A stretch of 64,000 bases of DNA, from NCBI RefSeq assembly GCF_958298935.1, contig NC_084932.1, forward strand, positions 17,277,501 through 17,341,500, given 5' to 3'. The stretch's first letter is position 1. Every line of letters begins with the position of its first letter. The DNA is from Phragmites australis. Lineage: Eukaryota; Streptophyta; Magnoliopsida; Poales; Poaceae. Below the pieces are notes generated by a model. The model did no database searches. It saw nothing but the letters and a program-made list of their open reading frames with translations, and was not told where the DNA came from. The position numbers were made by a program, and so were the translations under genes. Below are positions 21,765 through 34,400 of this stretch, piece by piece.

Positions 21765-22495
21765 ATTTATGTAACTTACAGCAATCACTCTAGAATTTTT
21801 CAAAAGCATGACAGATTAGATTTGCCATTTCACATGTATCGAGGACATAAAGCTTTCTTTTGCACTCTCAATAGTTGCTTTCACACTTTTGTTATCGTAG
21901 TGCAAAAGAATGGCCGGTATCGGTTTAACGACCATCAGCATGTCCATCAAGAGTTCTCACAGCCACTCTATCTCACTAGTGGCTATGTCAAATGCTACCA
22001 ATTCAGCCTCCATCATAGACTTCGTTAGGATAGTCTGTTTTTGAGATCTCCATGATATTGTAGCACCTCCAATAGCGAACACATATCCACTAGTTGCCTT
22101 AATCTCATCAGCATCCAAGATCCAGTTGGAGTCACCGTATCCTTCCAGTGCCACTTGGTACCCGGTATAGTGAAGTCCATAGCTTGAGGTACTTCTCATG
22201 TATCTCATCACTCGTTCTAGTGCAACCCAATGATCCTTTCCCGGGATTGAAGTGAACCGGCTCAATTTGCTTACAGCAAATGCAATATCAGGTCTAGTTG
22301 CACCAGCCAGATACATGAGAAAACCAATGATCTTTGAGTATCTCAATTGATCATTCCCGTGTCCTTTGTTTTTGCTAAGCTTCAGACTAGGATCATAAGG
22401 TATTGGAGATGGCTTACAATATAAGTACCCAAAACGACTCAAGACGTTTACCACATAATGGGATTTCTCGAGAGAAACCTCATTCTCGCCTTTGA
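21765..22495 (-). pseudogene. pol: Copia reverse transcriptase end and RNase H
   Basis: From 22495 downwards the minus strand reads EKSHYVVNVLSRFGYLYCKP, LRYSKIIGFLMYLAGATRPD, ALERVMRYMRSTSSYGLHYT, EGYGDSNWILDADEIKATSG and ILTKSMMEAELVAFDIATSE. This is the standard Ty1/copia C-terminal RT and RNase H series. Degenerate C-terminal sequence continues to about 21770 (ELLMDMLMVVKPIPAILLHY, then HVKWQI with a stop). It is the downstream half of a gene whose upstream half is at 35618-36087; a 13.1 kb nested insert separates them at the tttga target site. Confidence 0.88.
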
Positions 22496-22598
22496 TGTCA
22501 CACTCGGTTTTATAAAGGGACAAAACCAGATGTAAACCACATGTATGCCAGGATCAAGTTCCATACATGTAGCGACTTCATTAGTGTATCACACATAG

Positions 22599-25500
22599 TG
22601 TCACACCCGGTTTTAACGGCCAAAACCAAGTGCGGCTTATGTGTGCCCAGGAAGTTTAACACACATAAGGACGTCATAGGTGAAGTAACAAAAGCAATAC
22701 TTTATTTATTTAAATGTTCACCTCTTACAATAAAAGACTTTACCTAAGCAAAACTCAAAATTTAACCTAAACGACATCATCTAAACGACGGCAGCAGAAT
22801 GAAAGCATTGGCGACTAAGACTCCATAGGCACCGATTGGAAGATACGCTCCTTAGAACACCAGGTCGTCGTCTTGGAAATCCTCAAAGTCTTCCACTGAG
22901 CAGCATATGTTTTTGGTAGGAGAAAACAAGGGTGAGCACATAATGTACTCAGCAAGTGTGCGAAAATAATGGCATGTAGGCTTATATCAAGAGTAGGCTG
23001 ACACAAGGTATTATTTGCGTAAATGCGAGTAATGAAAACACATTTGGACTCAAAAGCATTAGACATATATTAAATGAATGTAACCCAACAATCCATCAAC
23101 TAGCATACAAGGCTCCCCACCCTGCATACCACAACTGTTTTGTGCTCCCCGCACTAAGACCAAGACCACAACATCTAGTACTCCCTATACCAGAATCAAA
23201 ACCAAACTACCATCTAATCATGTGAGGATCCAAGTCTCTCATATCCGTGAGCACGGCTATTATAACAGTTTTACACTCTGCAGAGGTTGTCCAACTTTAC
23301 CCACGAGTCAGTGAATTCCATGTTGCCGTGTTTGCAAGACACTTAACACACGCCAATGGTGTGCTGCCAAGAATCACTGTATGACACTTTCCACTAACCA
23401 GAGACTAATCCAGTGCATGTCTGCCCACTAGGTTTCACCGCCAGGCTTTACGCAAGCAACAGCTCCTACCCAAAAGCCCCCTTTTGTGCTGACCCAACGC
23501 ACACTGGACAGACTCTAATCAGTATGTCACACTTTACCCATATCAGCCTCGTGGTTGGTACGTTACTTCTTGGGTTGTCGCTCCACGAACCGGTCCTTAC
23601 TTAGGTTACTTTAGCAAACACTAAACCAATGTCATAACCATGACAACCAACATCCCTATGCTCAAGACCTAAGGTTCCATGTTGCTAAAACATTATCATA
23701 TTAACCATCATTACTGCATATGTTCATTAGTCAAAATTATGACACTTCCCAATATCCCAAAAGCAAGGCTAAGCAATCTACCCATAAAAGACTACTAACC
23801 ATAAACCATCTAGGTTTCAAGGGATAATAAGGGAATATCTAGGGAAAACCCTAACATAGGTGACTACCCATCATATTGACAGACATTGCATGCGATTTTG
23901 TAAAACAAAACATTTAAAAATATAGGTTCAATATGATCAAGGACACTTGCCTTCTCCTTGCTGCTGCTCAGTGTATTCTTGCTCCTGGTCTTGATGTTCT
24001 TCAAATTGACCCGGGACGTTATCGGCTAATCGCACAATTACCGGCAAACAAACAAACAAGATACACTAAGAACAGAGCATAAAACAAAAGAACAACGAGA
24101 TAAAAAACTTGCTAAAAATAAAGAGCACTAAAAAACGAATCCATCGACGTAAGAATCGCTTAAATCGGAGTTACGATGGAAAAGTTAGGGCTAAAACAAG
24201 TCTAGGGTTAAATATGGAAAAAGAAAAGGACTTAAATTGTATTATCAGAAAGTATAGGGACCATTTTGTAACAAACAGAAGGACCAAATTGTAAATATGA
24301 AAAAGTATAAGGACCTAACTGTAAAAAGATAGGGCTCTTTTTGTTATTTCAGAAAAGTTCAGGGGCTAAATTGCAAAATTACCAATTAAAGGATTTATCA
24401 GGAATTATTTTTAGATTGAAAAACCTCTTTTATGATGTGGCTGCTGACTGGTTGGACACATAAGCAAGAGGGCTGAGATGGCAGCTGAGGTGGCAGGGTG
24501 ACGTGGCAAAACAGCTGACTGGGTTTAAGTGTAAACACGTGGCGCTACGCTATTGGTTGCTGAAGGGGTACGTTCGGATCTAATCTTGGCCTCACAAAAC
24601 AGATCTGATGACTCAGATGAGATCGGGTGGCCGGAGGGGAAGAACAGGGAGGCGCCGAGGGGTTCACGGCGGCGCACGACCGGATAACTCGCCGGAATCG
24701 GCTAGGGCTCGCCGGCGGCGACGATGAGCGGCGGAAAAGCATCAGGGGGGCGAGGGCATCCCGTTTGACAGCTTACCGAGGGTAGTTCGTCTCTGGGGAA
24801 GCTTGGCGTCGACGAGGGGCGGCGGGAGGCTCGGGTCTTCGTTGGAGATGGTGCTCCGGCAGCGCAGGGGTCAAGGCGACGGTGCGGAAAGCTTCAGTGG
24901 TCGGCTGCGGCTCCGCTAGGCTGCTCAGGTGAAGCTCAACGGCGCTAGGATTGCTCGGCGGCGTGCTCAATCCGAAGGGCGGCGACAATGGCGTTGGTGG
25001 GGTTCGGGATCGGCGATTTTGGCTCGGGATTGCGCGGGTTTGGGATGAGATGAGATCGGGGAGGGGGCGGGCATATATATAGGCGGCTCGGAGGTCACGG
25101 GGCACCGCAGGACTCTAAGGCGGCATCGGTTTCTCGCTCGGATTCGGCGGCGCGGCGGAGTCCTTCTCGGAGACGATAGATCTGACCGGCGGGTCCCACC
25201 TGGCGGTGGCACAGGTGAAGATGGAGTCTCCACAGGTTTCTTCGGCTAGCGTGCGGGTGCACGGCGCGGGTTGGCTCGAGCGCGCGACACGGGATGCTGG
25301 GCCGGAGCAGGGGCGCCGCCCAGGCGGGAAGGAAGGCCGGGCAACTGGGCCGGGGTTGAGGTGTTGGGCCGAAAATGCAAGAGACAGCCCGAGAGAGGTT
25401 TTAACCATTTTTCTTTTCTTAAGAATTCAAATCCAAACTTAAAATTCAAAAACTAGCCAAAATATCTTCAAATAAATTCATCAAAATTCCAACTAAAATA

Positions 25501-25671
25501 CTATTTGCCTAATTCAGCATGAATGCAAAATATTCACTTATATCCTATGTCATTTTCTTTTTCTTTCATATAAAATAGGGTTTTCTCTCTTTTAAAATAA
25601 AATATTTAAATCATTTGAACTTTAACAAATATTAAGAAAAATTTGGAATTAGACAAATTTAGGGTGTTACA
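22599..25671 (-). repeat. 3' LTR of Tekay1
   Basis: 3073 bp, from tgtcacacccggttttaac to agggtgttaca (plus-strand view). Directly followed by the polypurine tract. Small open frames on either strand (for example near 24.1 and 25.2 kb) recur in the other LTR only because the LTRs are copies, and I do not call them genes. TATA-like tatatata lies at about 25073-25081. Confidence 0.93.
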
Positions 25672-25687
25672 AACCTACCCCCCTTGG
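25672..25687 (-). promoter_or_regulatory. Polypurine tract of Tekay1
   Basis: The minus strand reads ccaaggggggtaggtt directly before the 3' LTR start tgtaacacc. It primes plus-strand DNA synthesis. Confidence 0.8.
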
Positions 25688-26187
25688 AATGAATCTCGCC
25701 CTCGAGATTCACCTGGAACAGAGAAGAGATGAGGAAACTCCTCTTTCAGATCTTCTTCCCTTTCCCAAGTTGCTTCGTCTTCTGAGTGGTGACTCCATTG
25801 TACTTTGCACATTGGGATTACCTTGGTTCTGGTTACTCTTTCCGATCTTTCAAGAATCTTCTCAGGGTATTCTATATAGGAGAGATCTTCCTGAACGTCT
25901 AATTCTTCCATAGGTAATTGCTCTTCTGGTACTCGAAGACACTTCTTCAACTGGGAGACATGAAAAACATCATGCACATCTGACAGCTGAGGTGGTAATT
26001 CTAACTGATAAGCCACTTCTCCCTTTTTATCCAATATCTTGAAAGGTCTGATGAATCTTGGTGATAACTTTCCTTTAATCTTAAACCTACGGAGACCCCT
26101 CATTGGCGAGACCTTAAGATAGACGAAATCCCCAATTTCGAAAACCAATTCTCTTCGTCTATTATTTGCATAGCTTTTCTGTCTGGA
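25675..26187 (-). pseudogene. pol: Tekay1 integrase C-terminus with chromodomain
   Basis: From about 26187 the frame reads LVFEIGDFVYLKVSPMRGLR, FKIKGKLSPRFIRPFKILDK, VFHVSQLKKCLRVPEEQLP, then the chromodomain: SYIEYPEKILERSERVTRTK, VIPMCKVQWSHHSEDEATWE, EEDLKEEFPHLF (about 25860 to 25740). The domain keeps the two tryptophans of KVQW and ATWE. Family knowledge: such domains can steer integration towards chromatin carrying particular histone marks. A break near 26188 puts it out of frame with the integrase core. Confidence 0.88.
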
Positions 26188-27368
26188 CTATGCAATCCTC
26201 AGATTTTCTCGAATCACCTGAACTTGTTTTTCTGCATCTCGTAGAACTTCTGGTCCAAAAACCTGACTCTCTCCCGTCTCATTCCAAAACAGCGGTGTTC
26301 TACATTTTCTCCCATACAAGGCTTCAAAGGGAGACATTTGGAGGCTTGTCTGATAGCTGTTGTTATATGAGAACTCGGCATAAGGTAAACCTTTGTCCCA
26401 ACTTTTTCCATACTTAAGAGCACATGCTCTCAGCATATCTTCCAATATTTGATTTACCCTTTCTATTTGTCCATCTGTTTGAGGGTGATAAGCAGAACTA
26501 AAATTCAACTTCGTATCCATAGACTCATGTAGCTTTTGCCAAAACTTAGAGGTAAACTGAGTTCCTCTATCCGAAACAATCTTCTTTGGTATTCCATGCA
26601 GACATACTATTCTTGACATATACAGCTCTGCTAGTTTAGCTCCACTATACGTGGTTTTTACTGGGATGAAATGGGCGACCTTTGTCAAGCGATCAATTAC
26701 CACCCAAATAGAGTCATATCCACTCTGGGTATGGGGCAATCCAACGATAAAGTCCATTCCAATTTCTTCCCACTTCCACTCAGGTATCTTCAAGGGTTGC
26801 AGTAAACCTGCTAGTCTCTGATGCTCTGCTTTGACCTTTTGACAAGTATCACACAGAGCTACATATGCTGCAACTTCTCTTTTCATTCCATACCACCAAT
26901 AACGATCCTTAAGATCATGATACATCTTGGTACTCCCAGGGTGAATGGAATAAGCTGATTCGTGAGCTTCTCTCAGAATCGTCTTTTTAATATCTTCCCG
27001 GCTAGGTACGCAAATTCTCTTTTTGAACCATATTGTACCTTGTCTATCTTCCGTGAAACCTGGAGCTTTATCCTCCTTAATAAGCTGTCTAATTCCCTTG
27101 AGCTTCTCGTCCTCCAGTTGACCTTTCCTAATTTCTTGTTCAAGGGTACAATCTAACTCCATGGTGGCTGTTTCCATGTCTGCCACAAATCCAAGGTTGA
27201 GCTTTTCAAACTCTTTCCACAACCCAGGTTGGTTATCTTGAACCATCATTGAATTGCAGTAACCTTTCCGGCTCAAGGCGTCGGCCACAACATTTGCTTT
27301 TCCTGGGTGATAGTGTATTCCCACATCGTAATCTTTAATTAACTCCAACCATCTGCGCTGACGAAGGT
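26188..27368 (-). pseudogene. pol: Tekay1 RNase H end and integrase core
   Basis: Begins MELIKDYDVGIHYHPGKANV, VADALSRKGYC (RNase H end). The H-H-C-C zinc finger lies in HESAYSIHPGSTKMYHDLKD with CDTCQ (about 26830-26950). Catalytic residues: Asp in GMDFIVGLPHTQSGYDS (about 26755), Asp in [14 protein letters not shown] (about 26575), Glu in GQIERVNQILEDM (about 26470). Fold end: EFSYNNSYQTSLQMSPFEAL. The core triad is complete; only the frame breaks on both sides (near 26188 and 27360) disable it. Confidence 0.9.
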
Positions 27369-28816
27369 TTAGGTCCGGTGAGTGAAAATATACTTCAAGC
27401 TCTTATGATCCGTGTATATTTCACATCGTTTTCCAATGAGGTAATGCCTCCAAATCTTCAGGGCATGAACCACAGCTGTTAGTTCTAAATCATGTGTGGG
27501 GTAGTGTTCTTCATGCTTCCTTAATTGTCTTGACGCATAGGCCACGACTCGACCTTCTTGCATGAGAACACATCCAAGTCCTTGTCGCGAAGCATCACAG
27601 TAGATGTCAAAGTTCTTGCTAATATCAGGTAGTACTAGTACTAGGGCCGTAGTCAATTTCTTCTTCAACTCCTCAAAACTTGCCTGGCAAGCAGGACTCC
27701 ATTTAAACACCACATTCTTCTGAAGCAAAGAGGTAAGAGGTCGGGCTATCCTAGAGAACCCTTCTATGAAACGGCGATAGTACCCTGCTAATCCAAGAAA
27801 GCTTCTGATTTCTGATACGTTGGTTGGTGGTAACCAATTCAGTACATCCTTCACTTTACTAGGGTCTACCGCTACACCTCCGGTAGTTAAGATATGGCCA
27901 AGGAACGCGACTTGGTCTAACCAAAAATCACACTTGCTAAGCTTGGCATACAGCTGATGTTCTCTGAGTGTCTGTAGCACAATTCTCAAATGTCCTTCGT
28001 GTTCTTCTTTGCTTCTGGAGAAGATTAGAATATCGTCAATGAACACCACCACAAACTTATCCAAATAATCTATGAATACTTTGTTCATGAGATTCATGAA
28101 GTAGGCTGGGGCATTAGTTAATCCGAATGACATAACTGTATACTCGTATAGCCCATATCGAGTACTAAAAGCAGTCTTTGGTACATCCGACGGTCGAATC
28201 TTCAACTGATAGTATCCTGATCTTAGATCAATCTTGGAGAACACCTGGGCTCCTCTCATCTGATCAAACAAATCCTCAATCCGGGGCAACGGATACTTGT
28301 TCTTAATGGTTACCTCATTAAGTGCCCTGTAATCTACACACATCCTTCGGCTACCATCCTTCTTATCTACGAAGAGAACTGGGGCTCCCCAAGGTGATGC
28401 ACTGGGTCTAATAAAACCTTTGCTTAACTGCTCTTGAATTTGCTTCTTTAATTCGACTAGGTCGTTAGCCGACATCCTATATGGCCTTTTTGCTATAGGG
28501 GCCGTACCAGGTACCAACTCAATGACAAACTCGACTTCTCGATCAGGTGGCATACCTGGCAATTCGTCGGGGAAGACATCGGGAAACTCACAAACTATCT
28601 TGATCTGCTCAAGGGTTGTTCCTTCAAGTGAATAGAGAGACTGATCCTCTGTTGCTGGTTCCATGGCTACGAACTCCACCTTGGTACCTTCTCCATTGGT
28701 TAGGTGAACTGCTCTTCTGGCACATTCTATAACTCCATTGAACTTGGCTAACCAATCCATTCCAAGGATTACGTCTATACCATTGGTTTCCAGAACTATA
28801 AGGTTCGCGGGGAATT
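27369..28816 (-). pseudogene. pol: Tekay1 protease end, reverse transcriptase and RNase H
   Basis: A 463-codon open frame from 28760, with the protease C-terminus ([15 protein letters not shown]) at its start. RT motifs: [67 protein letters not shown] and the catalytic [13 protein letters not shown] (about 28040). RNase [37 protein letters not shown] and [11 protein letters not shown] at the stop (27369). A frameshift near 28810 separates it from gag-protease. Confidence 0.92.
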
Positions 28817-30178
28817 CTACCCCCTTATGCTAAGCCTCATCCTAAGACATATATATTTTGCCTTCAAATTCTCCCCAGGCGAGCTAATAAACATATTATT
28901 CTTCATCATAACCATAGGCAATCCATGCTTTGCGACATACTGAATGGTGATAAAAGAATGCGAAGCTCCAGAATCAAACAAAACAGATGCAGGTCGGGAG
29001 TTAACGAGGAACATACCGTACACCACATCTTGAGCATCAATAGCCTCTTCTGCTGTGACATGGTTGACCTTTCCATGCACATAGTTCTGTTGTCCACGAT
29101 TATTCTGGTTGGGGTTCTGACTTACATTGCGTGACTGGGCTGGGGTTGGAGTTGTCCTTGGTGTGTTGTTGGTTCGGGCCAGATCTTGCGTCTTCTTAGG
29201 GAATTTATTCACATAGTGCCCTTCTTCTCCACAATAGAAACATCCTTTGTTCGGGCCTGGGGTTGCTGAGCTGTTCTTGATTTGAGGTGTGGCCGGTGGG
29301 GTTGATCGGGGCGTCTGGTAGTTGGAGCGCTGAACGGAGTTTTGTGTCTGAGTCTGATACTGAACATTGGAATGAAACATGGGGCCTTGTGGAGACATCT
29401 GTGTAGCTCCACGGGATCGTGTGTTGCTTCCTTGTCCTTGGAATGACATCTTCCGCTTCTTCTCTTCCAGCTGGCGGCACTTGTGCTCAACCATTAGGGC
29501 TTTGTTTACCAATGCTTGGAAATTGGGAAACTCCTGGGGTAGCAAAGCATATTCTATGGCGTCATTCAGGCCTTCCAGGAAACGTTCCTGTTTCTTCTCC
29601 TCCGTGTCCACTTCATTTGGTGCGTATCTGGATAACTGAGTAAACTTGGTCAGGTACTCCCTTACAGTCATGGGTCCTTGCTTCAAACTCATGAACTCCT
29701 TCTTCTTCAGATGTACATCCCCAGAGGAAAGATGGTGGGTGCGGAAACTAGCTTTAAACTCCATCCATGTGATAGCTGCAGGGTTTTCATGTGCTGCGCA
29801 TTAAGCTTCCCACCAATCTAGGGCTTGACCAGTGAGTTGATGTGAGGCGTAGAGAACCATCTCCCTATCATTACACTGTGCAACGTGTAGCTTCCTATCT
29901 ATATCCTTTAGCCAATCATCTGCATCCATTGGTTCTACTGCATAACTGAAGACTGGGGGTTGAGTTCATTTGAATTCTCCAAGCCTTGATGGTTGATGTG
30001 GTTGAGGAACATGGTTTGGTTGTTGTTGTTGCATATGCACCATTGTTTGAGCTAAAGCTTGCAAGATTTGAGTTTGCATAGCCATTTGCTGCTCCAAGGT
30101 TGATGGAGGGGGCGGGGGTGGATTCTGGTTGTTGTTGTTCTCCTCTTGAGTGTTGATGCTCCTCCTTGTGTTAACCAT
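28817..30178 (-). pseudogene. gag: Tekay1 gag and protease active site, broken
   Basis: Starts MVNTRRSINTQEENNNN at 30178 with a Pro/Gln-rich N-terminus. A TGA follows at about 29966. The capsid block continues (DADDWLKDI, VAQCNDREMVLYASHQLTGQ, ALDWWEA, then a stop near 29803), followed by the open part from 29764 (MTVREYLTKFTQLSRYAPNE, QERFLEGLNDAIEYAL). The zinc knuckle reads CFYCGEEGHYVNKF: the last Cys of C-C-H-C is Phe here, while the Tekay2 copy still has Cys. The protease active site FDSGASHSFIT lies at about 28960. Confidence 0.87.
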
Positions 30179-30449
30179 CTGGTTAGGGTTGAAGAAAAGA
30201 ACAGAAGTAGATGATCAAGTCTGGAGAAGTTTAACTAAAGGAACCCATCTATATTATATTATATAGAAATAAAGATGCGTCTGTGGACAAAGTGCCAAAG
30301 CATCCCACAGCTCGCATCAGCACTCAAGCAAAAACTCCAACTTACACACTTAGCACCATAACAAAGCTCACACTAACATTAATATTACCCTAAACGATTA
30401 CATCGACGCTAGGTTCTAATAAGGAAAAGACTACTATGGAAAGACCACA

Positions 30450-31240
30450 CTACTGGGACTCCTCTCTAGTGCGGGACCCTGAGGGGGAGGAATCAACTGA
30501 TCCATCCTCAGAGGCAGCGGGGGTGTTAAAGCAGATCCTCTTACGCGGGGGTGAGTGGATGGACAAGTCTTCCTCGTCATCTTCAGATTCCTCTTGATTT
30601 GCATCTTGTTCATCCTCAAGGGAAGCGGAGACGAAGGCAAGGTGCTGGCGAACTTCTCCCAACTCCCATAAAGCACAGTTGAGCTCGTCCTCCAAGGCCA
30701 TGGTAAGGGCAACTTGTTCTCGTAGCTTGGGATTTTCTCCAAAGGTGCTCTTCACGAACAGCTCGTCACTTCCCCGAGTTTTGCGGGGACAGTAAGCATA
30801 CGGAGAGTTGTGCATCTTGTTGTTGTATTGATCACGAACACGGGATATGACTTGACGAGCCGCATCTCGAACTCCAGCGGTGAAGGTTTCTCTCGGGACA
30901 ATTGCTGAGTGAATGCCCACCACTCTTTGAAATTCCATACCCTCATCTTGACTTCGCTCATAGTCATAGATAGTGACTTCAACCTTCCATTCCACATATC
31001 CAGGGTATAGTTTCTTCACTCCCCTGTAGACTAGCTTCTGAGTGTGTCCAAGTCCAGAAAGTATTCCCAAAGAAGGCGAGGAAGATGTCCCGCATGAAGA
31101 CCATCACTCTCATAAACATCAGGAACGGGATACATATTTCGGAAGGTGGGGTCATCAATCTCCTCTTCAGTTGGCACACGTGGTAGAATAGGTGGACGTC
31201 CTCCGGTTGACTTGCGGGCAGTAAGTAGCTGGCGAACCAT
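30450..31240 (-). pseudogene. Tekay1 extra ORF with histone-H3-like N-terminus, one frameshift
   Basis: Lies between PBS and gag, same strand as gag. ATG at 31240; it begins MVRQLLTARKSTGGRPP. Residues TARKSTGG equal H3 residues 6-13 and sit at the same distance from Met as in H3, while the K4 position is Leu. The frame breaks near 31070, where the intact copy at 56594-57385 shows one more base (tgggaa versus tgggggа-type run), and resumes as GILSGLGHTQKLVYRGVKKL to the stop at 30450. The rest is alpha-helical-looking (LREQVALTMALEDELNCALW), then acidic (EDEQDANQEESEDDEEDLS), then basic (PPRKRI). A splice-acceptor-like TTCCTTTTTAG abuts the ATG. I do not recognise the body. Confidence 0.75.
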
Positions 31241-31390
31241 CTAAAAAGGAAGAGATGGGATGTAAGAAATAGTCTTATGGATAGCAAGAGACAAGCTTGA
31301 GATCTATAGAAAGGCTTGGATGGGTTCAGACGACTAGGAAACTCCTTAGGACGACCATGCTAACTAGGCTTGCGATCCTATAGTCAGTAT

Positions 31391-31403
31391 GGCTCTGATA
31401 CCA
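31391..31403 (-). promoter_or_regulatory. Primer-binding site of Tekay1
   Basis: The minus strand reads tggtatcagagcc four bases after the 5' LTR end, complementary to the 3' end of initiator methionine tRNA. This is the usual primer site of plant chromoviruses. Confidence 0.9.
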
Positions 31404-31407
31404 CCTC

Positions 31408-34400
31408 TGTCACACCCGGTTTTAACGGCCAAAACCAAGTGCGGCTTATGTGTGCCCAGAAAGTTTAACACACATAAGGACGTCATAGGTGAAGTAACAA
31501 AAGCAATACTTTATTTATTTAAACGTTCACCTCTTACAATAAAAGACTTTACCTAAGCAAAACTCAAAATTTAACCTAAACGACATCATCTAAACGACGG
31601 CAGCGGAATGAAAGCATTGGCGACCAAGACTCCACAGGCACCGATTGGAAGATACGCTCCTTAGAACACCAGGTTGTCATCTTGGAAATCCTCAAAGTCT
31701 TCCACTGAGTAGCATATATTTTTGGTAGGAGAAAACAAGGGTGAGCACATAATGTACTCAGCAAGTGTGGGAAAATAATGGCATGCAGGCTTATATCAAG
31801 AGTAGGCTGACACAAGGTATTATTTGCGTAAATGCGAGTAATGAAAACACATTTGGACTCAAAAGCATTAGACATATATTAAATGAATGTAACCCAACAA
31901 TCCATCAACTAGCACACAAGGCTCCCCACCCTGCATACCACAACAGTTTTGTGCTCCTCGCACTAAGACCAAGACCACAACATCTAGTACTCCCTGTACC
32001 AGAATCAAAACCAAACTACCATCTAATCATGTGAGGATCCAAGTCTCCCATATCCGTGAGCACGGCTGTTATAACAGTTTTACACTCTACAGAGGTTGTC
32101 CAACTTTACCCACAAGTCAGTGAATTCCATGTTGCCGTGTTTGCAAGACACTTAACACACGCCAATGGTGTGCTGCCAAGAATCACTGTATGACACTTTC
32201 CACTAACCAGAGACTAATCCAGTGCATGTCTGCCCACTAGGTTTCACCGCCAGGCTTTACGCAAGCAACAGCTCCTACCCAGAAGCCCCCTTTTGTGCTG
32301 ACCCAACGCACACTGGACAGACTCTAATCAGTATGTCACACTTTACCCATATCAGCCTCGTGGTTGGTACGTTACTTCTTGGGTTGTCGCTCCACGAACC
32401 GGTCCTTACTTAGGTTACATTAGCAAACACTAAACCAATGTCATAACCATGACAACCATCACCAACATCCCTTTGCTCAAGACCTAAGGTTACATGTTGC
32501 TAAAACATTATCATATTAACCATCATTACTCCATATGTTCATTAGTCAAAATTATGACACTTCCCAATATCCCAAAAGCAAGGCTAAGCAATCTACCCAT
32601 AAAAGACTACTAACCATAAACCATCTAGGTTCCAAGGGGTAATAAGGGAATATCTAGGGAAAACCCTAACATAGGTGACTACCCATCATATTGACAGACA
32701 TTGCATGCGATTTTGTAAAACAAAACATTTAAAAACATAGGTTCAATATGATCAAGGACACTTGCCTTCTCCTTGCTGCTGCTCAGTGTATTCTTGCTCC
32801 TGGTCTTGATGTTCTTCAAATTGACCCGGGACGTTATCGGCTAATCGCACAATTACCGGCAAACAAACAAACAAGATACACTAAGAACAGAGCATAAAAC
32901 AAAAGAACAACGAGATAAAAACTTGCTAAAAAGAAAGAGCACTGAAAAACAAATCCATCGATGTAAGAATCGCTTAAATCGGAGTTACGATGGAAAAGTT
33001 AGGGGTAAAACAAGTCTAGGGTTAAATCTGGAAAAAGAAAAGGACTTAAATTGTATTATCAGAAAGTATAGGGACCTTTTTGTAACAAACAAAAGGACCA
33101 AATTGTAAATATGAAAAAGTATAAGGACCTAACTGTAAAAAGATAGGGCTCTTTTTGTTATTTTAGAAAAGTTTAGGGGCTAAATTGCAAAATTACCAAT
33201 TAAAGGATTTATCAGGAATTATTTTTAGATTGAAAAACCTCTTTTATGACGTGGCTGCTGACTGGTTGGACACATAAGCAAGAGGGCTGAGATGGCAGCT
33301 AAGGTGGCAGGGTGACGTGGCAAAACAGCTGACTGGGTTTAAGTGTAAACACGTGGCGCTACGCTATTGGTTGCTGAAGGGGTACGTTCGGATCTAATCT
33401 TGGCCTCACAAAACAGATCTGACGACTCAGATGAGATCGGGTGGCCGGAGGGGAAGAACAGGGAGGCGCCGAGGGGTTCACGGCGGCGCACGGCCGGATA
33501 ACTCGCCGGAATCGGCTAGGGCTCGCCAGCGGCGACGACGAGCGGCGGAAAAGCATCAGGGGGGTGAGGGCATCCCGTTTGACAGCTTACCGAGGGTAGT
33601 TCGTCTCTGGGGAAGCTTGGCATCGATGAGGGGCGGCGGGAGGCTCGGGTCTTCGTCGGGGATGGTGCTCCGGCAGCGCAGGGGTCAAGGCGACGACGCG
33701 GAGAGCTTCAGTGGTCGGCCGCGGCTCCGCTAGGCTGCTCGGGTGAAGCTCAGCGGCGCTAGGATTGCTCGGCGGCGTGCTCAATCCGAAGGGCGGCGAC
33801 AATGGCGTCGGTGGGGTTCGGGATCGGCGATTTTGGCTCAGGATTGGGCGGGTTTGGGATGAGATGAGATCGGGGAGGGGGCGGGCATATATATAGGTGG
33901 CTCGGAGGTCACGTGGCACCGCAGGACTCTAAGGCGGCGTCGGTTTCTCGCTCGGATTCGGCGGCGCGGCGCAGTCCTTCTCGGAGACGATAGATCTGAC
34001 TGGCGGGTCCCACCTGGCGGTGGCACAGGTGAAGACGGAGTCTGCGCAGGCGTCTTCGGCTGGCGCGCGGGTGCATGGCGCGGGTTGGCTCGGGCGCGCG
34101 ACGCGGGACGCTGGGCCGAAGCAGGGGCGCGGCCCAGGCGCGAAGGAAGGCCGGGCAACTGGGCCGGGGTTGAGGTGTTGGGCCGAAAATGCAAGAGACA
34201 GCCCGAGACAGGTTTTAACCCTTTTTCTTTTCTTAAGAATTCAAATCCAAACTTAAAATTCAAAAACTAGGCAAAATATCTTCAAATAAATTCATCAAAA
34301 TTCCAAATAAAATACTTTTTGCCTAATTCAACATGAATGCAAAATATTCACTTATATCCTATGTCATTTTCTTTTTCTTTCATATAAAATAGGGTTTTCT

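Noticed and set aside
22496..22523. Copia frame starting MSLYKTECD
   Set aside because: The first residues come from the solo LTR, not from copia; the real protein continues upstream at 35618. It is a chimeric frame across an insertion edge.
24109..25450. Small open frames repeated at 32923-34270 (for example the 61- and 78-codon plus-strand frames)
   Set aside because: They occur twice only because they sit in the two LTRs of Tekay1, and they run antisense to the element. No motif supports translation.
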